Of a stretch of 64,000 bases of DNA, positions 26,566 through 36,773 are shown one piece after another. The DNA comes from Novisyntrophococcus fermenticellae (GTDB lineage Bacteria; Bacillota; Clostridia; Lachnospirales; Lachnospiraceae), in NCBI RefSeq assembly GCF_018866245.1, contig NZ_CP076458.1, forward strand, positions 930,001 through 994,000. The letters run 5' to 3'. Below the pieces are notes generated by a model that was given only the letters and a program-made list of their open reading frames with translations, had not been told where the DNA came from and did no database searches. A program made the translations under genes and the position numbers. The stretch's first letter is position 1, and each line of letters begins with the position of its first letter.

Positions 26566-28352
26566 CATATCAAAATTATCGTACCTTCACGACTGCTGTT
26601 GAGCTGCAATCCATAATCTCTGCCAAAATAGGCACAAATTCTTTTATGAACATTCAATATGCCAATACCGTGGTTATCCTGGTTATATGTATTGTGTATT
26701 TCATAATCCTGTGTATCTAAGCTTCTCCTCAATTCAGAAAGTTTCTCAGAGGACATACCGCATCCATTATCTATAACCGAGAGGATGAGGCATCCCCGGT
26801 TCAATTCACCCTTTAATTCAATTTTGCACGAATCCTCCATGCTGCTGAAGCCATGCTGAAAGCAGTTTTCCAAAAGTGGCTGGAAAATAAAAGCAGGTAC
26901 TTTGATTTCCATTAAGTCCTCTGGAACATTTATTATATAAGTGAATTTATGGGGAAGCCGGACTTGCTGGATGGCAATATATTGTTCTGCCTGATAAACC
27001 TCATCTTTCAGCTTTACAATTGCCTCACCACGCAGATTATATCTAAGTATGGAAGATATTGCGTTGGAGACCGTGCGGATTTCTGGAACATGGTTGATGT
27101 AGGCAAGGGAGCTTATGACATTTAACGTATTGTATAAAAAATGGTGATTAATCTGGGAACGCAGCATCTGCAGGCGCATTTGCTTCTCATTTAATAATAC
27201 AGTATAATTTTGTTTTAAACTTTCTGCGAGCCTTTTATTCAGATGATTGAAGCTGTCGGTCAATTGCTGAAGCTCTCTGTTTGAAAAATAGCTTTTTTTT
27301 ATCTGAAACGTGTGCAGATTTCCAGTCTCACAGGAGTCAATATCGTGGCATAAGTGTTTCATAGGCTCTGTGATTTTTTTTGAAAGTATATAAGATACAA
27401 CGAAGCCCAGAATAATTGTAAAGAACAATATGATAATAAAGTTTTGTATATTACTGATATAGGCGTTTTTGACTACATGATTATCCATCAAATGTATAAT
27501 TTTCCACCCGGTGGTTTTGTTGTAAGACACACTTAAGGAAAAATCTGTGGAAGCAATTTTCAGAGAATCAGACCAGTGACTCTGATTTTTGGTAATATGC
27601 GAGGAAATATCCGAGACATCTTTTTCCAGTGAAGGATTTTCCCTTAACAAAGATCCATCATCTGAAGAGTAAGTCAACTCATTATTTTCATTAAATATAA
27701 GGATTTGTACGTTTTTAAGCTTAGAGGAATTCATTGCTTTTTCAATAGGATCAAAATTGATACCGATATACATGATACCGAGATCTTTATTTGCGTAGGG
27801 GTCATACATGACTTTTACCATTGGAAGTATATTTTTAAATATATTGCCCGTATATTTAGAGTGTGATATGGGGCCAAAGTAAGTCGGATTACCGTTTGCG
27901 AGAGCGATATCTGACCATTCCTTCATATCTTTTATGGCTGCCAACTCATCCTTTCTGTTAACAAAATTATAGGAAAAGATATAGTCGTGCTCATTTTGAA
28001 CAATACAGGATACAATGTTCGTATTGAAATTATTAGCCTGTTTAATCTGAGAAATCAATAGATTATCGTCTTGGGCCAATTCCAGTGAATTCTCCTGATA
28101 ATCTGTTGACAGAATTCTTTTTACATCAGAGTTAAAAATATACATAGAGCTCACTTTTTCAGCATTGCTGAGGAGTGTATCAAGGGTAATGTTCGTCTGA
28201 ACGCATATGGTATTGAGGGCATCGTGGTATTCTTCACTCACCTGTTTCACTGTGTGATTGGCAGTTGTAATTCCCAGTACGATTGTCGGGGTAATTACCA
28301 GTAGAATGGATACTAAAAAAATCTGTGTATGATAAGTCAGCTTCTGAAACAT
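26550..28352 (-). CDS. YesM/LytS-type sensor histidine kinase
   Basis: A 600-residue membrane kinase. It has an N-terminal helix (residues about 13-30), a large extracellular sensor of Cache type (to about 290), and a second helix (FIIILFFTIILGFVVSYIL). A HAMP linker follows (ITEPMKHLCHDID). The His-kinase box is QINHHFLYNTLN, with His in place of the usual Pro before the phosphoacceptor His. The ATPase N-box is FQPLLENCFQHG and the G-box IDNGCGM. It is divergent from the UroD/ABC operon, whose last gene is a YesN-type response regulator; the pair likely controls that importer. Confidence 0.9.
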   Translation of the reverse strand: MFQKLTYHTQIFLVSILLVITPTIVLGITTANHTVKQVSEEYHDALNTICVQTNITLDTLLSNAEKVSSMYIFNSDVKRILSTDYQENSLELAQDDNLLISQIKQANNFNTNIVSCIVQNEHDYIFSYNFVNRKDELAAIKDMKEWSDIALANGNPTYFGPISHSKYTGNIFKNILPMVKVMYDPYANKDLGIMYIGINFDPIEKAMNSSKLKNVQILIFNENNELTYSSDDGSLLRENPSLEKDVSDISSHITKNQSHWSDSLKIASTDFSLSVSYNKTTGWKIIHLMDNHVVKNAYISNIQNFIIILFFTIILGFVVSYILSKKITEPMKHLCHDIDSCETGNLHTFQIKKSYFSNRELQQLTDSFNHLNKRLAESLKQNYTVLLNEKQMRLQMLRSQINHHFLYNTLNVISSLAYINHVPEIRTVSNAISSILRYNLRGEAIVKLKDEVYQAEQYIAIQQVRLPHKFTYIINVPEDLMEIKVPAFIFQPLLENCFQHGFSSMEDSCKIELKGELNRGCLILSVIDNGCGMSSEKLSELRRSLDTQDYEIHNTYNQDNHGIGILNVHKRICAYFGRDYGLQLNSSREGTIILIWLPLS

Positions 28353-28557
28353 AGATTCTCCTTTTTTGAAACGAATTTGTATTCAGCCACACAACAATAT
28401 GTCTATCAGTATAAAGGATAGAAAAGAATAAAATCAATAACTTGATAAAAAGTATTTTAAAAACCAAAAGAATGCATGCATTCTATCCAAAGATTTGCCT
28501 ATAACTATCGAAATAAATTGGTTATGATAGTGATAATAAAAAAACGGAGGATCAAAG

Positions 28558-29493
28558 ATGAATAAGAAAGAACGTATGCTGACTGTGTTTCGTGGTGAAA
28601 AACCGGATGTAACTCCGGCAGGATTTTGGTTTCATTATAGTCCGGAGTTCTCAGAAGCAGACATGATTCGGGCACATGTGAAGCTATATCAGGAAACGGA
28701 TATGGATATTGTAAAGATTATGCAGGATTACCCATATCCAGTGGAAGGAAAAATAAAGAGTCCTGAGGACTGGCATCGAATCTCTATAAAAGGAATTGAT
28801 TCACCTGAATTTTCAAAGATGGCGAATATCATAAAAGGAATCAGAGCAGAAGTCGGAGAGGATGTATTCATTTTTCAGACAATGTTTGGTCCATTTAAAG
28901 CGGCTTCCATGGCCTTTGGAGAAGAGATACTGATGGAACATAGTAAAAAATATCCGGAGGATGTAAAAGCAGGGATTCAGATTATTGCAGACGGACTGGA
29001 GATGTGGGCAAAGGAATTTCTGAACGTGGGAGCGGATGGAATCTATTATTCAGCTCAGTATGGCGAAGTGGGACGTTTTACATATGAGGAATGGGAAAGA
29101 CTGGTAAAGCCATATGATCTTCAGATTCTTCGGGTTCCCGGGCAGGAACAGTATGTGTTACTGCATATCTGCGGAGAACCAGAGTATAAATTTAAGACGA
29201 ACCTGGATTGGTTTAAAGATTATCCGGCGACAATGGTAAACTGGTCTGTAAAAGATAACAATTGTTCTCTTACAAAAGGTAAGGAATTATTCCGGAAACC
29301 AGTACTGGGCGGACTTAATAACAAAGGAAATATTTTAAATGGGGAGAAATCGGAAATCGAAGAAGAAGTTCTGGCAGCTATTGAAGAAGTCGGACAGGCC
29401 GGGTTTATGATTGGTGCGGACTGCACGATTCAGGGGAAAAATATATCAATTGAAAAAATTGCTTATGCAGTTTCGAAAGCACATAACGATTAA
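28558..29493 (+). CDS. Uroporphyrinogen decarboxylase-family protein (not HemE)
   Basis: A 311-residue TIM-barrel protein that begins MNKKERMLTVFRGEKPDVTPAGFW, the usual opening of UroD-family enzymes. It contains GADGIYYSAQYG and a C-terminal GLNNKGNIL…GADCTI segment. Besides HemE, the family holds corrinoid-dependent methyltransferases and many uncharacterised enzymes. The conserved HemE N-terminal Arg-rich motif (PVWLMRQAGR) is absent, so heme synthesis is unlikely. It is the first gene of an operon with an ABC importer, which suggests that it acts on the imported compound. Confidence 0.8.
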   Translation: MNKKERMLTVFRGEKPDVTPAGFWFHYSPEFSEADMIRAHVKLYQETDMDIVKIMQDYPYPVEGKIKSPEDWHRISIKGIDSPEFSKMANIIKGIRAEVGEDVFIFQTMFGPFKAASMAFGEEILMEHSKKYPEDVKAGIQIIADGLEMWAKEFLNVGADGIYYSAQYGEVGRFTYEEWERLVKPYDLQILRVPGQEQYVLLHICGEPEYKFKTNLDWFKDYPATMVNWSVKDNNCSLTKGKELFRKPVLGGLNNKGNILNGEKSEIEEEVLAAIEEVGQAGFMIGADCTIQGKNISIEKIAYAVSKAHND

Positions 29494-29530
29494 TCGACAA
29501 TTAAATCTTAATTTCAAAAGGAGAAGCGGT

Positions 29531-30808
29531 ATGAAGAAAAAGTTAGTTGCAGGGCTGGGAATGGTGTTGACACTTGCTTTTATGACAGGATGCTCCGGAA
29601 ACAGTGGGCAGCCGGACGGAAGCAAGGAAGATGGTAATAAATCAGGTTCAGATGTCACGACTCTGGAGTTTTTCCAGCAAAAAGGAGAAGAAGGCCCTCA
29701 GAAAGGATATCAGGAGATTATTGATAAGTTTAATAAAGAGTATCCGGAAATTAAAATTGAGATGAATACCGTACCGGATGCCGGGAAAGTGTTGACTTCG
29801 AGAATCGCATCGGATGACATCCCGGTGCTCTTCTCGGATTATCCGACTCAGATGCAGTTTAAACAGAAGGTGGAAAGTGGTTTTGTAGAGAAATTATCAG
29901 GTCAGGAGTTTTTGCAGAATGTGAATGGATCTGCTTTAGAGATGTCAAAAGCAAATGATGGTGAGACCTATGCTCTGCCGTATAGTAACAACTATATGGG
30001 AGTGTTTTATAACAAGGAAATTTTCGAGGAAAACAACCTGGAGATTCCTGAAACCTATGATGACTTTATCCGGGTTTGCGAATCTTTGCAGGAGGCAGGC
30101 ATTACCCCGATTGGAGTTATGGGAAAGGATCCTACAAAGGTAGGACATATCCTTCAAAGTGCAGTGGTTGCATGGACAGATCAGGGAGTTGAAAAAATAA
30201 AGGAAGCTACCGAAGGAACATTAAAGCTGGCAGATGATTCCGAGATGCAAGGTATGGCAAAGAAACTTGGAGAAACCATGAAATTTGCCAATGAGGATAT
30301 GCTTGGTATGTCAGACACGGTAGTTTGGGAAGGATTTTCCAATGGGAAGTATGCCATGTGTATTACCGGTTCTTATGCAAAAGGAACTTTAGCGATTGCT
30401 AATCCGGATCTTCAGATGGGAGTATTCCCCCTTCCCGGTGACAGCAAAGAAAGTACGAAGGTTTTAAGCGGAGTTGATGCTGCAATTTGTATTTCAGCAA
30501 AGGCGAGTGAGGAAGAAAAGGAGTGTGCCATGAAATTTCTGGAGTTCCTGGCAAGGCCTGAGAATGCACAGATTTTCTGTGATAATGATGGTGCACCCTC
30601 CTGTATCAAAGGTGTGAAGATGGAGGATGAAGGAGTTGCGCCGGTTTTAGAGGCGATTGAGGCAGGAAGGGTTCATGATTGGATGGCGTCGACGATTGAT
30701 AATAATGTGGTTACAGATTTATATAATGTCACACAGCAATTATTGAGCGACGGGGACACAGACCATTTTCTTGCAAACATGGATGAATCCATTGCTGTAA
30801 GCAGCTAG
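29531..30808 (+). CDS. Extracellular solute-binding lipoprotein (family 1, sugar-type)
   Basis: The start is the ATG after GGAGAAGCGGT. Signal peptide and lipobox (LTLAFMTGC), a short linker, then the two-lobe fold: LEFFQQKGEEGPQKGYQEIIDKFNKEYP, a WEGFSNGKYAMCITGSYA segment and the hinge-side AICISAKASEEEKECAMKFLEFLA. 425 residues, normal length. It delivers the substrate to the two permeases encoded next. The ligand is unknown. Confidence 0.9.
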   Translation: MKKKLVAGLGMVLTLAFMTGCSGNSGQPDGSKEDGNKSGSDVTTLEFFQQKGEEGPQKGYQEIIDKFNKEYPEIKIEMNTVPDAGKVLTSRIASDDIPVLFSDYPTQMQFKQKVESGFVEKLSGQEFLQNVNGSALEMSKANDGETYALPYSNNYMGVFYNKEIFEENNLEIPETYDDFIRVCESLQEAGITPIGVMGKDPTKVGHILQSAVVAWTDQGVEKIKEATEGTLKLADDSEMQGMAKKLGETMKFANEDMLGMSDTVVWEGFSNGKYAMCITGSYAKGTLAIANPDLQMGVFPLPGDSKESTKVLSGVDAAICISAKASEEEKECAMKFLEFLARPENAQIFCDNDGAPSCIKGVKMEDEGVAPVLEAIEAGRVHDWMASTIDNNVVTDLYNVTQQLLSDGDTDHFLANMDESIAVSS

Positions 30809-30825
30809 CAATAAAAAGGAGCATT

Positions 30826-31710
30826 ATGCAGAAAAAAAGGCAGATAATTTCTTCAAAATTGGTTTTTTTCAGCTTTACAATCATACCACTGGCATTATAC
30901 AGTTTTTTCTACGTCTATTCTGTAGTCACGGGAATCCGATATAGTTTTTCTGACTGGGATGGAATTTCTCCTGATTACCAGTTTATTGGACTGGAAAACT
31001 ACAGGAAGCTTGTTCATAATCCTGCTTTTTGGAGGAGTTTGAAAACAACACTGGTTTACACAATTTTACTGGTCATTGGTGTTATCGTACTTGCCCTTAT
31101 TCTGGCATTATCCTTAAATTCCCTGAAACGGTTCCGGGGATTTATAAAATCTTTTTTCTTTGTGCCTGCGATGATTGGCGCCGTTACGATAGCACTTATA
31201 TGGGACCAGATGTTCTTAAGAGTTCTCCCCTACATAGGAGAGCTCTTAAGAATACCATGGTTGTCCGCAAGTTTTCTGGGAAATGTAAAGACTGCACTGC
31301 CCGCAGTTGTATTCGTGAATATCTGGCAGGCCGTAGCTATGCCTACCCTTATTTTTCTGTCAGGTCTTCAGGTCATTCCGGACGAACAGTATGAATCAGC
31401 CATGCTGGATGGTGCCACTACATTCCAGAAGTTTCGATATCTTACATTTCCCTATATCCTTCCGACCGTTACCGTGAATCTGGTTTTGATCATCAAAGCA
31501 GGATTTACTACCTTTGATTATTCATATGCTTTGACGGGCGGAGGACCGGTAAGAGCAACAGAGGTGATAGGAATCATGATTTATAATGATGCTTTTCAGA
31601 ATATGAAGTTTTCCATGGCGAATGCAGAAGCCTGTGTTTTATTTATTATTATAGCGGTGTTTTCTGTCATCCAGATTAAATTAACCAGCAGGGGCGGTGT
31701 GAATACATGA
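30826..31710 (+). CDS. ABC sugar-type importer permease (MalF-like)
   Basis: 294 residues, six membrane segments, EAA loop YESAMLDGATTFQKFRYLTFPYI, and the typical ALTGGGPVRATEVIG stretch. It follows the binding-protein gene by 17 bases and overlaps the next permease by ATGA. Confidence 0.92.
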   Translation: MQKKRQIISSKLVFFSFTIIPLALYSFFYVYSVVTGIRYSFSDWDGISPDYQFIGLENYRKLVHNPAFWRSLKTTLVYTILLVIGVIVLALILALSLNSLKRFRGFIKSFFFVPAMIGAVTIALIWDQMFLRVLPYIGELLRIPWLSASFLGNVKTALPAVVFVNIWQAVAMPTLIFLSGLQVIPDEQYESAMLDGATTFQKFRYLTFPYILPTVTVNLVLIIKAGFTTFDYSYALTGGGPVRATEVIGIMIYNDAFQNMKFSMANAEACVLFIIIAVFSVIQIKLTSRGGVNT

Positions 31711-32555
31711 AAATAAAAGGAAAAAAGATACAAGTCAACGGATGGCTGGTATCACGTAATATCATACTCGGGATTGGGTTTCTTATGATTGCGGTTCCCC
31801 TGTATCTGGTTGTTATCAATGCATTTAAGAGCCTGAAAGCAGCAGGAGATAATTTTTTTGCTTTTCCGAAGATGCTTTACCTGGATAACTTCAGGAATTT
31901 ATTTTCTGATAATCATTATTGGGGTTTTGTAGGGAATTCCGCAATAATAACTGTTATTTCCATAAGTCTGATAACTTTATTTGTTCCACTGGTATCTTAT
32001 GCTATTGCAAGAAATTATGAGAAAAGGTATTATAAGTTTATATACTTTTATCTGCTTATGGGACTTTTTATACCTTCACAGGTGATTATGCTCCCTGTGA
32101 CAAAGCTTATGACAAGCCTGAATCTGTTGAATAAGAGTGGATTGATTTTACTGTATCTGGCGTTCAGCTTCACACAGGGTGTGTTTCTATTCGTTAACTT
32201 TATACGAGGCCTGCCTCTTGAGATAGAAGAAGCAGCGCATATTGATGGGTGTACGGTTATGCAGACTTATTCGAAGATTATGGTTCCCATGATGAAACCT
32301 ATGCTTGCCACAATCATCGTTATGGATTCTCTATGGATATGGAACGATTTTCTGCTGCCACTGATGATTCTGAACAAATCCCAGGCCAGCTGGACGTTAC
32401 CGCTGTTTCAGTATAATTTTAAGACAGAATATTCTTTTGACTATACGATGGCATTTACGGCGTATCTTATGTCTATGCTGCCAATACTGATTGTCTATGC
32501 ATGTGGACAGAAATATATAGTCAAAGGCTTAACGGCGGGAGCAGTGAAGGGATAA
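31707..32555 (+). CDS. ABC sugar-type importer permease (MalG-like)
   Basis: 282 residues, six membrane segments, EAA loop EEAAHIDGCTVMQTYSKIMVPMM, and a C-terminus …YIVKGLTAGAVKG typical of the family. Again no ATPase gene accompanies the permeases. The response-regulator gene starts 30 bases downstream. Confidence 0.92.
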   Translation: MKIKGKKIQVNGWLVSRNIILGIGFLMIAVPLYLVVINAFKSLKAAGDNFFAFPKMLYLDNFRNLFSDNHYWGFVGNSAIITVISISLITLFVPLVSYAIARNYEKRYYKFIYFYLLMGLFIPSQVIMLPVTKLMTSLNLLNKSGLILLYLAFSFTQGVFLFVNFIRGLPLEIEEAAHIDGCTVMQTYSKIMVPMMKPMLATIIVMDSLWIWNDFLLPLMILNKSQASWTLPLFQYNFKTEYSFDYTMAFTAYLMSMLPILIVYACGQKYIVKGLTAGAVKG

Positions 32556-32585
32556 AAGCTGCGGAGTCACATAAGGAGTGAGAAT

Positions 32586-34087
32586 TTGGTAAAAATATTA
32601 GTCGTGGAAGATGAAGAATATGCAAGGATATCCCTGGTCCAACAGTTGAAAAACATTTCTTTTGATGAGGAATGTGAGATATTGGAGGCGGAAAACGGGA
32701 GGCGGGGTCTTTCTCTTGCCAAAAAAGAAAGGCCGGAACTGATATTTACAGATATAAAGATGCCCTTTACAGATGGAATTGAACTTCTAAAAGAAGTGAA
32801 ATGCAGCTTAGAGGATACGACTGTAATTATGGTAAGTGCCTATGCAGAATTTCATTATGCCCAGGAAGCGATAAAATTGGGTGCCAGCGGCTATCTGCTG
32901 AAACCCGTAATCGATGAGGAACTGGCTGACATAATTACCAGATTTCACAAGGCATCAGAGTACAGGAACAGTTGGCTGGAGGAATATATCGGAAACGGAG
33001 TTCTGAATCAGGAAGTGGCAGATACAGACTGCGAAAATACTGAAAAATTTGAGAAACTGTTCAAGGAATATAATCTTATCAGTATCTATTTCCGGGATGG
33101 AAAAGTCCCCTTAAAAAGTAATTTGAAAAAACTGCTGAGACAGGGAATGAAAAAAAGGATTTGGAATTGCCTGTTGTAGAAGTAGGAAAAAAACACTGGT
33201 TTGTAGTTTGTGACAGCCTGGAGGGTGAAAGCTTTGTCCAGAGAATTGGCTTTTTACTGAGCAGAGAAGGCTTCCGTTATAAGGCAGGTGTCAGCTTAAG
33301 CTATAAGCACGGCAGAAAGCTTCACAAGGCATACCAGGAATCGGTATTGGCGGTAAAGAGTAAGATATTCTATGAAGAGAAGCGGAACATTATTTTCTAC
33401 AGAGATTTGGAAGAGAGAACGGCAGCTTATGAGGATATTGGTGAAAAACCCCTGAACAGCATACGGCTTTACATGGAACAGGGAAATGAAACACTGGCCT
33501 GCGGCAGACTGGAATCCTGGATCCGGGACATTTTCTCCATTCCGAAGTTAAAGACAAGTAGTATAGAAGGTGTCTTAATACAGATTTTTGCCATGGTACA
33601 TTTGCTTATAGAAAAGTATACACTGAATCCGGAAGAAAAATATCATATTCCTATCTCGTTTTCTATTTTGGATGTGGACTCCGTGGATGAATTAATCCAA
33701 CGGATGAATCGCCTGATTCAGATTCTCTGTATGGAGATGAAGAAAGAGAAGGAATCTAATCCAGACAAACTGGTGAGAGTCATGACTGAATACATTCATC
33801 AAAATTATAATAAAGAAATATCTTTAAAGGATCTGGCAGAAAATGTTCTTTTTATGAATCACACATATCTGAGTCATATCTTCGCAGAAAAAACCGGAAG
33901 CTGTTATTCCGCATATTTAAAACAGGTAAGGATGGAAAAAGCGAAAGAATTTCTGAAAAAGGATACGTTATCCATTACGGATGTAGCCATTTCGTCAGGT
34001 TACAATGACTGTTCTCAATTTATCAGAAGCTTTAAAAAAGAAGTAGGAATGACGCCTAAAAAATTCAGAGAAAGGCATAAAACATAG
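32586..34087 (+). pseudogene. YesN-type response regulator with AraC DNA-binding domain, broken by a 1-nt frameshift
   Basis: A TTG start is used, preceded by AAGGAG. The receiver domain is intact: acidic VVEDEE, phosphoacceptor Asp in LIFTDIKMP, and the conserved K in LLKPV. At the A7 run 33150-33156 the frame is lost; the C-terminal part, ending in an AraC HTH (EISLKDLAENVLFMNHTYLS, then FKKEVGMTPKKFRE), continues in the next frame. One extra A restores a 500-residue protein of normal family length. It is the likely partner of the kinase at 26550-28352. Confidence 0.88.
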
Positions 34088-34097
34088 AGGGTTAAGA

Positions 34098-35387
34098 ATG
34101 ACAAGAGAAATAGAGTATTTGAATCGCCTGAAATCAGAGATTGCCCCGGCTTTAGGCTGTACAGAGCCGGCAGCAGCGGCACTTGCCGCCGCATACAGTG
34201 CGAAAGAATTAGGGGAGGATCCGGTCAGGATTTGCTTAAAAGTAAGCCCCTATATCTATAAGAACGGCATGAATGTCGGGATACCGGGAACAAAGATGAC
34301 TGGGCTGGATATTGCGTCTGCCCTGGGTGCGGTCAGTGCAGCCCCCGAAAAGAAACTCATGGTGCTGAATGGTATATCAGAAGATGATTTGAAAAAGGCA
34401 TTGAGCCTGACAGAGGCAGGAATGGTTTCCGTAGAGCTTGCAGATAGCGATGAGAAAATCTATATAGAGGCCTTTACAGCCTCAAAAAAGAATAGAGCAA
34501 AAGCGGTGATTTCAAAGAAACATGATTATCTGACATTTCTGGAGAAAAATGGAGAAATCTTATATACACAGGTAGAAACTGAAAATCCGGAATCACTGAA
34601 AAAAGAGATACTAAGTCCGGTCGGTGAATTGACTTTGAAGGACATCAGAGATTTTGCTATGAAAGTCCCTTATGAAAAATTATATTTTTTGCGTGATGTT
34701 GTACGCCTGAACCGTGAGATTGCGGAAGAAGGATTAACTAAAGATTACGGACTGAATGTAGGGCAAAGTATCTTGATCAAAGACAGGACAGGCCTGTTTT
34801 CACAGGATATAGGAGGTTATGCTGTTGCCTTAACTGCGGCGGCGGCAGATGCCAGAATGTCAGGCTGTGAAATGCCGGTCATGAGCGCCGGCGGCAGTGG
34901 AAACCAGGGATTAACGGCTACCCTGCCCATCGTTGCAGTCAGTCTGAAGTTAAATAAATCGGAGGAAGAGACCTTCAGAGCCCTGGCGGTCAGTCTGCTG
35001 GTCACAATTCATGCAAAGGAATATATCGGACGTCTTTCGGTTCTTTGCGGCTGCTCCATAGCAGCGGCGATTGGAAGCTGCTGTGGAATTATCTTTTTGT
35101 TTGGAGGAAGCCTGGAGCAGATGGAAATCGGTGTGAATAACATGATTGCTGATATCTCGGGTGTCGTTTGTGACGGAGCTAAACCCGGATGTGCCCTTAA
35201 AATTGCAACTGCAGTAAACTCGGCCATCCGATGGGCCAATATGGCTCTGAATGGAATCGGAGCAGGTGAGCATGACGGTATTGTTAAAGCCGATGTAGAG
35301 CACACACTGCGTAACCTGGGACGACTTGGAAATCAGGGCATGAGCCAGACCAATGATGTCATACTGCATATGATGCTGGACAGGTAG
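34098..35387 (+). CDS. L-cysteine desulfidase / iron-sulfur L-serine dehydratase alpha-like protein (CyuA/YhaM family)
   Basis: A 429-residue protein. The N-terminal motif APALGCTEPAAAALAAAY holds the first cysteine; CCGII and CDGAKPGCALK supply further cysteines expected to bind the 4Fe-4S cluster. A Gly-rich MSAGGSGNQGLTATLP loop lies in the middle. Relatives release sulfide, ammonia and pyruvate from L-cysteine, or deaminate serine. It sits 10 bases after the response-regulator gene and directly before a dipeptidase, which suggests peptide or amino acid use. Confidence 0.85.
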   Translation: MTREIEYLNRLKSEIAPALGCTEPAAAALAAAYSAKELGEDPVRICLKVSPYIYKNGMNVGIPGTKMTGLDIASALGAVSAAPEKKLMVLNGISEDDLKKALSLTEAGMVSVELADSDEKIYIEAFTASKKNRAKAVISKKHDYLTFLEKNGEILYTQVETENPESLKKEILSPVGELTLKDIRDFAMKVPYEKLYFLRDVVRLNREIAEEGLTKDYGLNVGQSILIKDRTGLFSQDIGGYAVALTAAAADARMSGCEMPVMSAGGSGNQGLTATLPIVAVSLKLNKSEEETFRALAVSLLVTIHAKEYIGRLSVLCGCSIAAAIGSCCGIIFLFGGSLEQMEIGVNNMIADISGVVCDGAKPGCALKIATAVNSAIRWANMALNGIGAGEHDGIVKADVEHTLRNLGRLGNQGMSQTNDVILHMMLDR

Positions 35388-35396
35388 GAGCCGTAT

Positions 35397-36740
35397 ATGT
35401 ACAGAGAAAATATGACGGAAAATCAAAGGATACAGGAATGGTTTCTTGCACATAAAGAGGAGATGATTTGTGATATCCAAAGGCTGGTTTCCATAAAGAG
35501 CGTTTCTTCTAAAAATGAAGCGGTGTTTCCCTATGGAGCGGGATGCAGGGCTGTATTGGATGAAATGCTGAAGCTTGGCAGCTCCTATGGATTTTCCACA
35601 GAAAATCACGCATATCATTATGGCAGGATCCGATGGGGCGAGGGAGAGAAGTGTCTGGGAATCTGGAACCATCTGGATGTTGTAGAAGAGGGTAACGGCT
35701 GGAGCTTTCCGCCCTATGAAGGCGTGCTTCATAAAGGTTTCATGATAGGCAGAGGAGTTCAGGATAATAAAGGACCGGCCATAGCCGTGCTCTATGCGTT
35801 ACGGTGCATAAAAGAATTGAAGCTGCCATTAAACATTCAGGTAGAACAGCTCTTGGGATGTAATGAAGAGCAGGGAATGGAGGATATCGATGTATTCCTT
35901 AAGGCGGGGGAGATACCTGATTTTTCCTTTGTCGCAGACTGTAGTTTTCCCGTATGTAACGGTGAAAAAGGAATTTGTGAGCTGGAGCTGTCAAGCGAGA
36001 GCAAAATCACAGAAGTATTGGAACTTTGCGGAGGGGAATCCGCTAATTCCATACCATCAAAAGCCAGAGCTGGTTTAAGCAGCGGAGAAGAAATAGAAAC
36101 CCGGGGCAGAAGCGGTCATGTGGCTTTTCCGGGAGAGATGGTAAATGCACTCGGAGAGCTTTTTACCCTGTTAAGCCAGAAAGATCCTATGGGGTGCCTT
36201 CAAAAGACATTTGATTTCCTTGGAAGGGCCGGCCGGGAATCCAGTGGTGAGACTCTGGGAATTTCCTGGAAAGATGAGACGTTCGGGGCATTGACCTGTG
36301 TTATGACAAAAGGCGATATAAAACAGGGAAGACTGCATGTTTTGTTTAATATCCGCTATCCACATTCCTGGAATTATCAGGAAATGCTGGAAAAGGTACG
36401 TGACAGGGTCATGAAGTATGGATTATCTTTAAAAGTGGTCCGCAACAGTCCTTCTTATCTGGAAGAAAATGAGAACATTGATGAGTTGCTTCAGGCTTAT
36501 GAATCAATTATGGATGAAAAGGGATATACCTATACCATGGGGGGAGGAACCTATGCGAGAAAACTGCCGGATACAGTGGCATTCGGGCCAGGCCTTCCAG
36601 CGGACCTTTCCGCAATAAATTTTCCGGAGGGACATGGTGGCTGCCATGGACCGGATGAAGCACAGTCTATAGACCAGTTAATAACTGCCGGAAGAATTTA
36701 TGTGGATAGTATATTGAGATTAAATTCTTCATGGAGTTAA
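35397..36740 (+). CDS. M20-family metallo-dipeptidase (PepV-like)
   Basis: 447 residues with the two-zinc M20 pattern: HLDVV (H-x-D), GVQDNKGP (bridging Asp), CNEEQGMED (catalytic Glu and ligand), VADCSFPV (Asp ligand) and GHGGCHGPDE near the C-terminus (His ligand). A lid domain is inserted in the middle. Such enzymes cleave dipeptides in the cytoplasm. It starts 9 bases after the cysteine desulfidase-like gene and is probably co-transcribed with it. Confidence 0.87.
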   Translation: MYRENMTENQRIQEWFLAHKEEMICDIQRLVSIKSVSSKNEAVFPYGAGCRAVLDEMLKLGSSYGFSTENHAYHYGRIRWGEGEKCLGIWNHLDVVEEGNGWSFPPYEGVLHKGFMIGRGVQDNKGPAIAVLYALRCIKELKLPLNIQVEQLLGCNEEQGMEDIDVFLKAGEIPDFSFVADCSFPVCNGEKGICELELSSESKITEVLELCGGESANSIPSKARAGLSSGEEIETRGRSGHVAFPGEMVNALGELFTLLSQKDPMGCLQKTFDFLGRAGRESSGETLGISWKDETFGALTCVMTKGDIKQGRLHVLFNIRYPHSWNYQEMLEKVRDRVMKYGLSLKVVRNSPSYLEENENIDELLQAYESIMDEKGYTYTMGGGTYARKLPDTVAFGPGLPADLSAINFPEGHGGCHGPDEAQSIDQLITAGRIYVDSILRLNSSWS

Positions 36741-36773
36741 TTTATAGTTGTATTAGAAAGGAAAAGTAAAATT

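Noticed and set aside
28353..28557. Intergenic region between the YesM-type kinase and the UroD gene, searched for a riboswitch
   Set aside because: It is AT-rich with only short inverted pairs and no conserved aptamer-like core; probably just divergent promoters.
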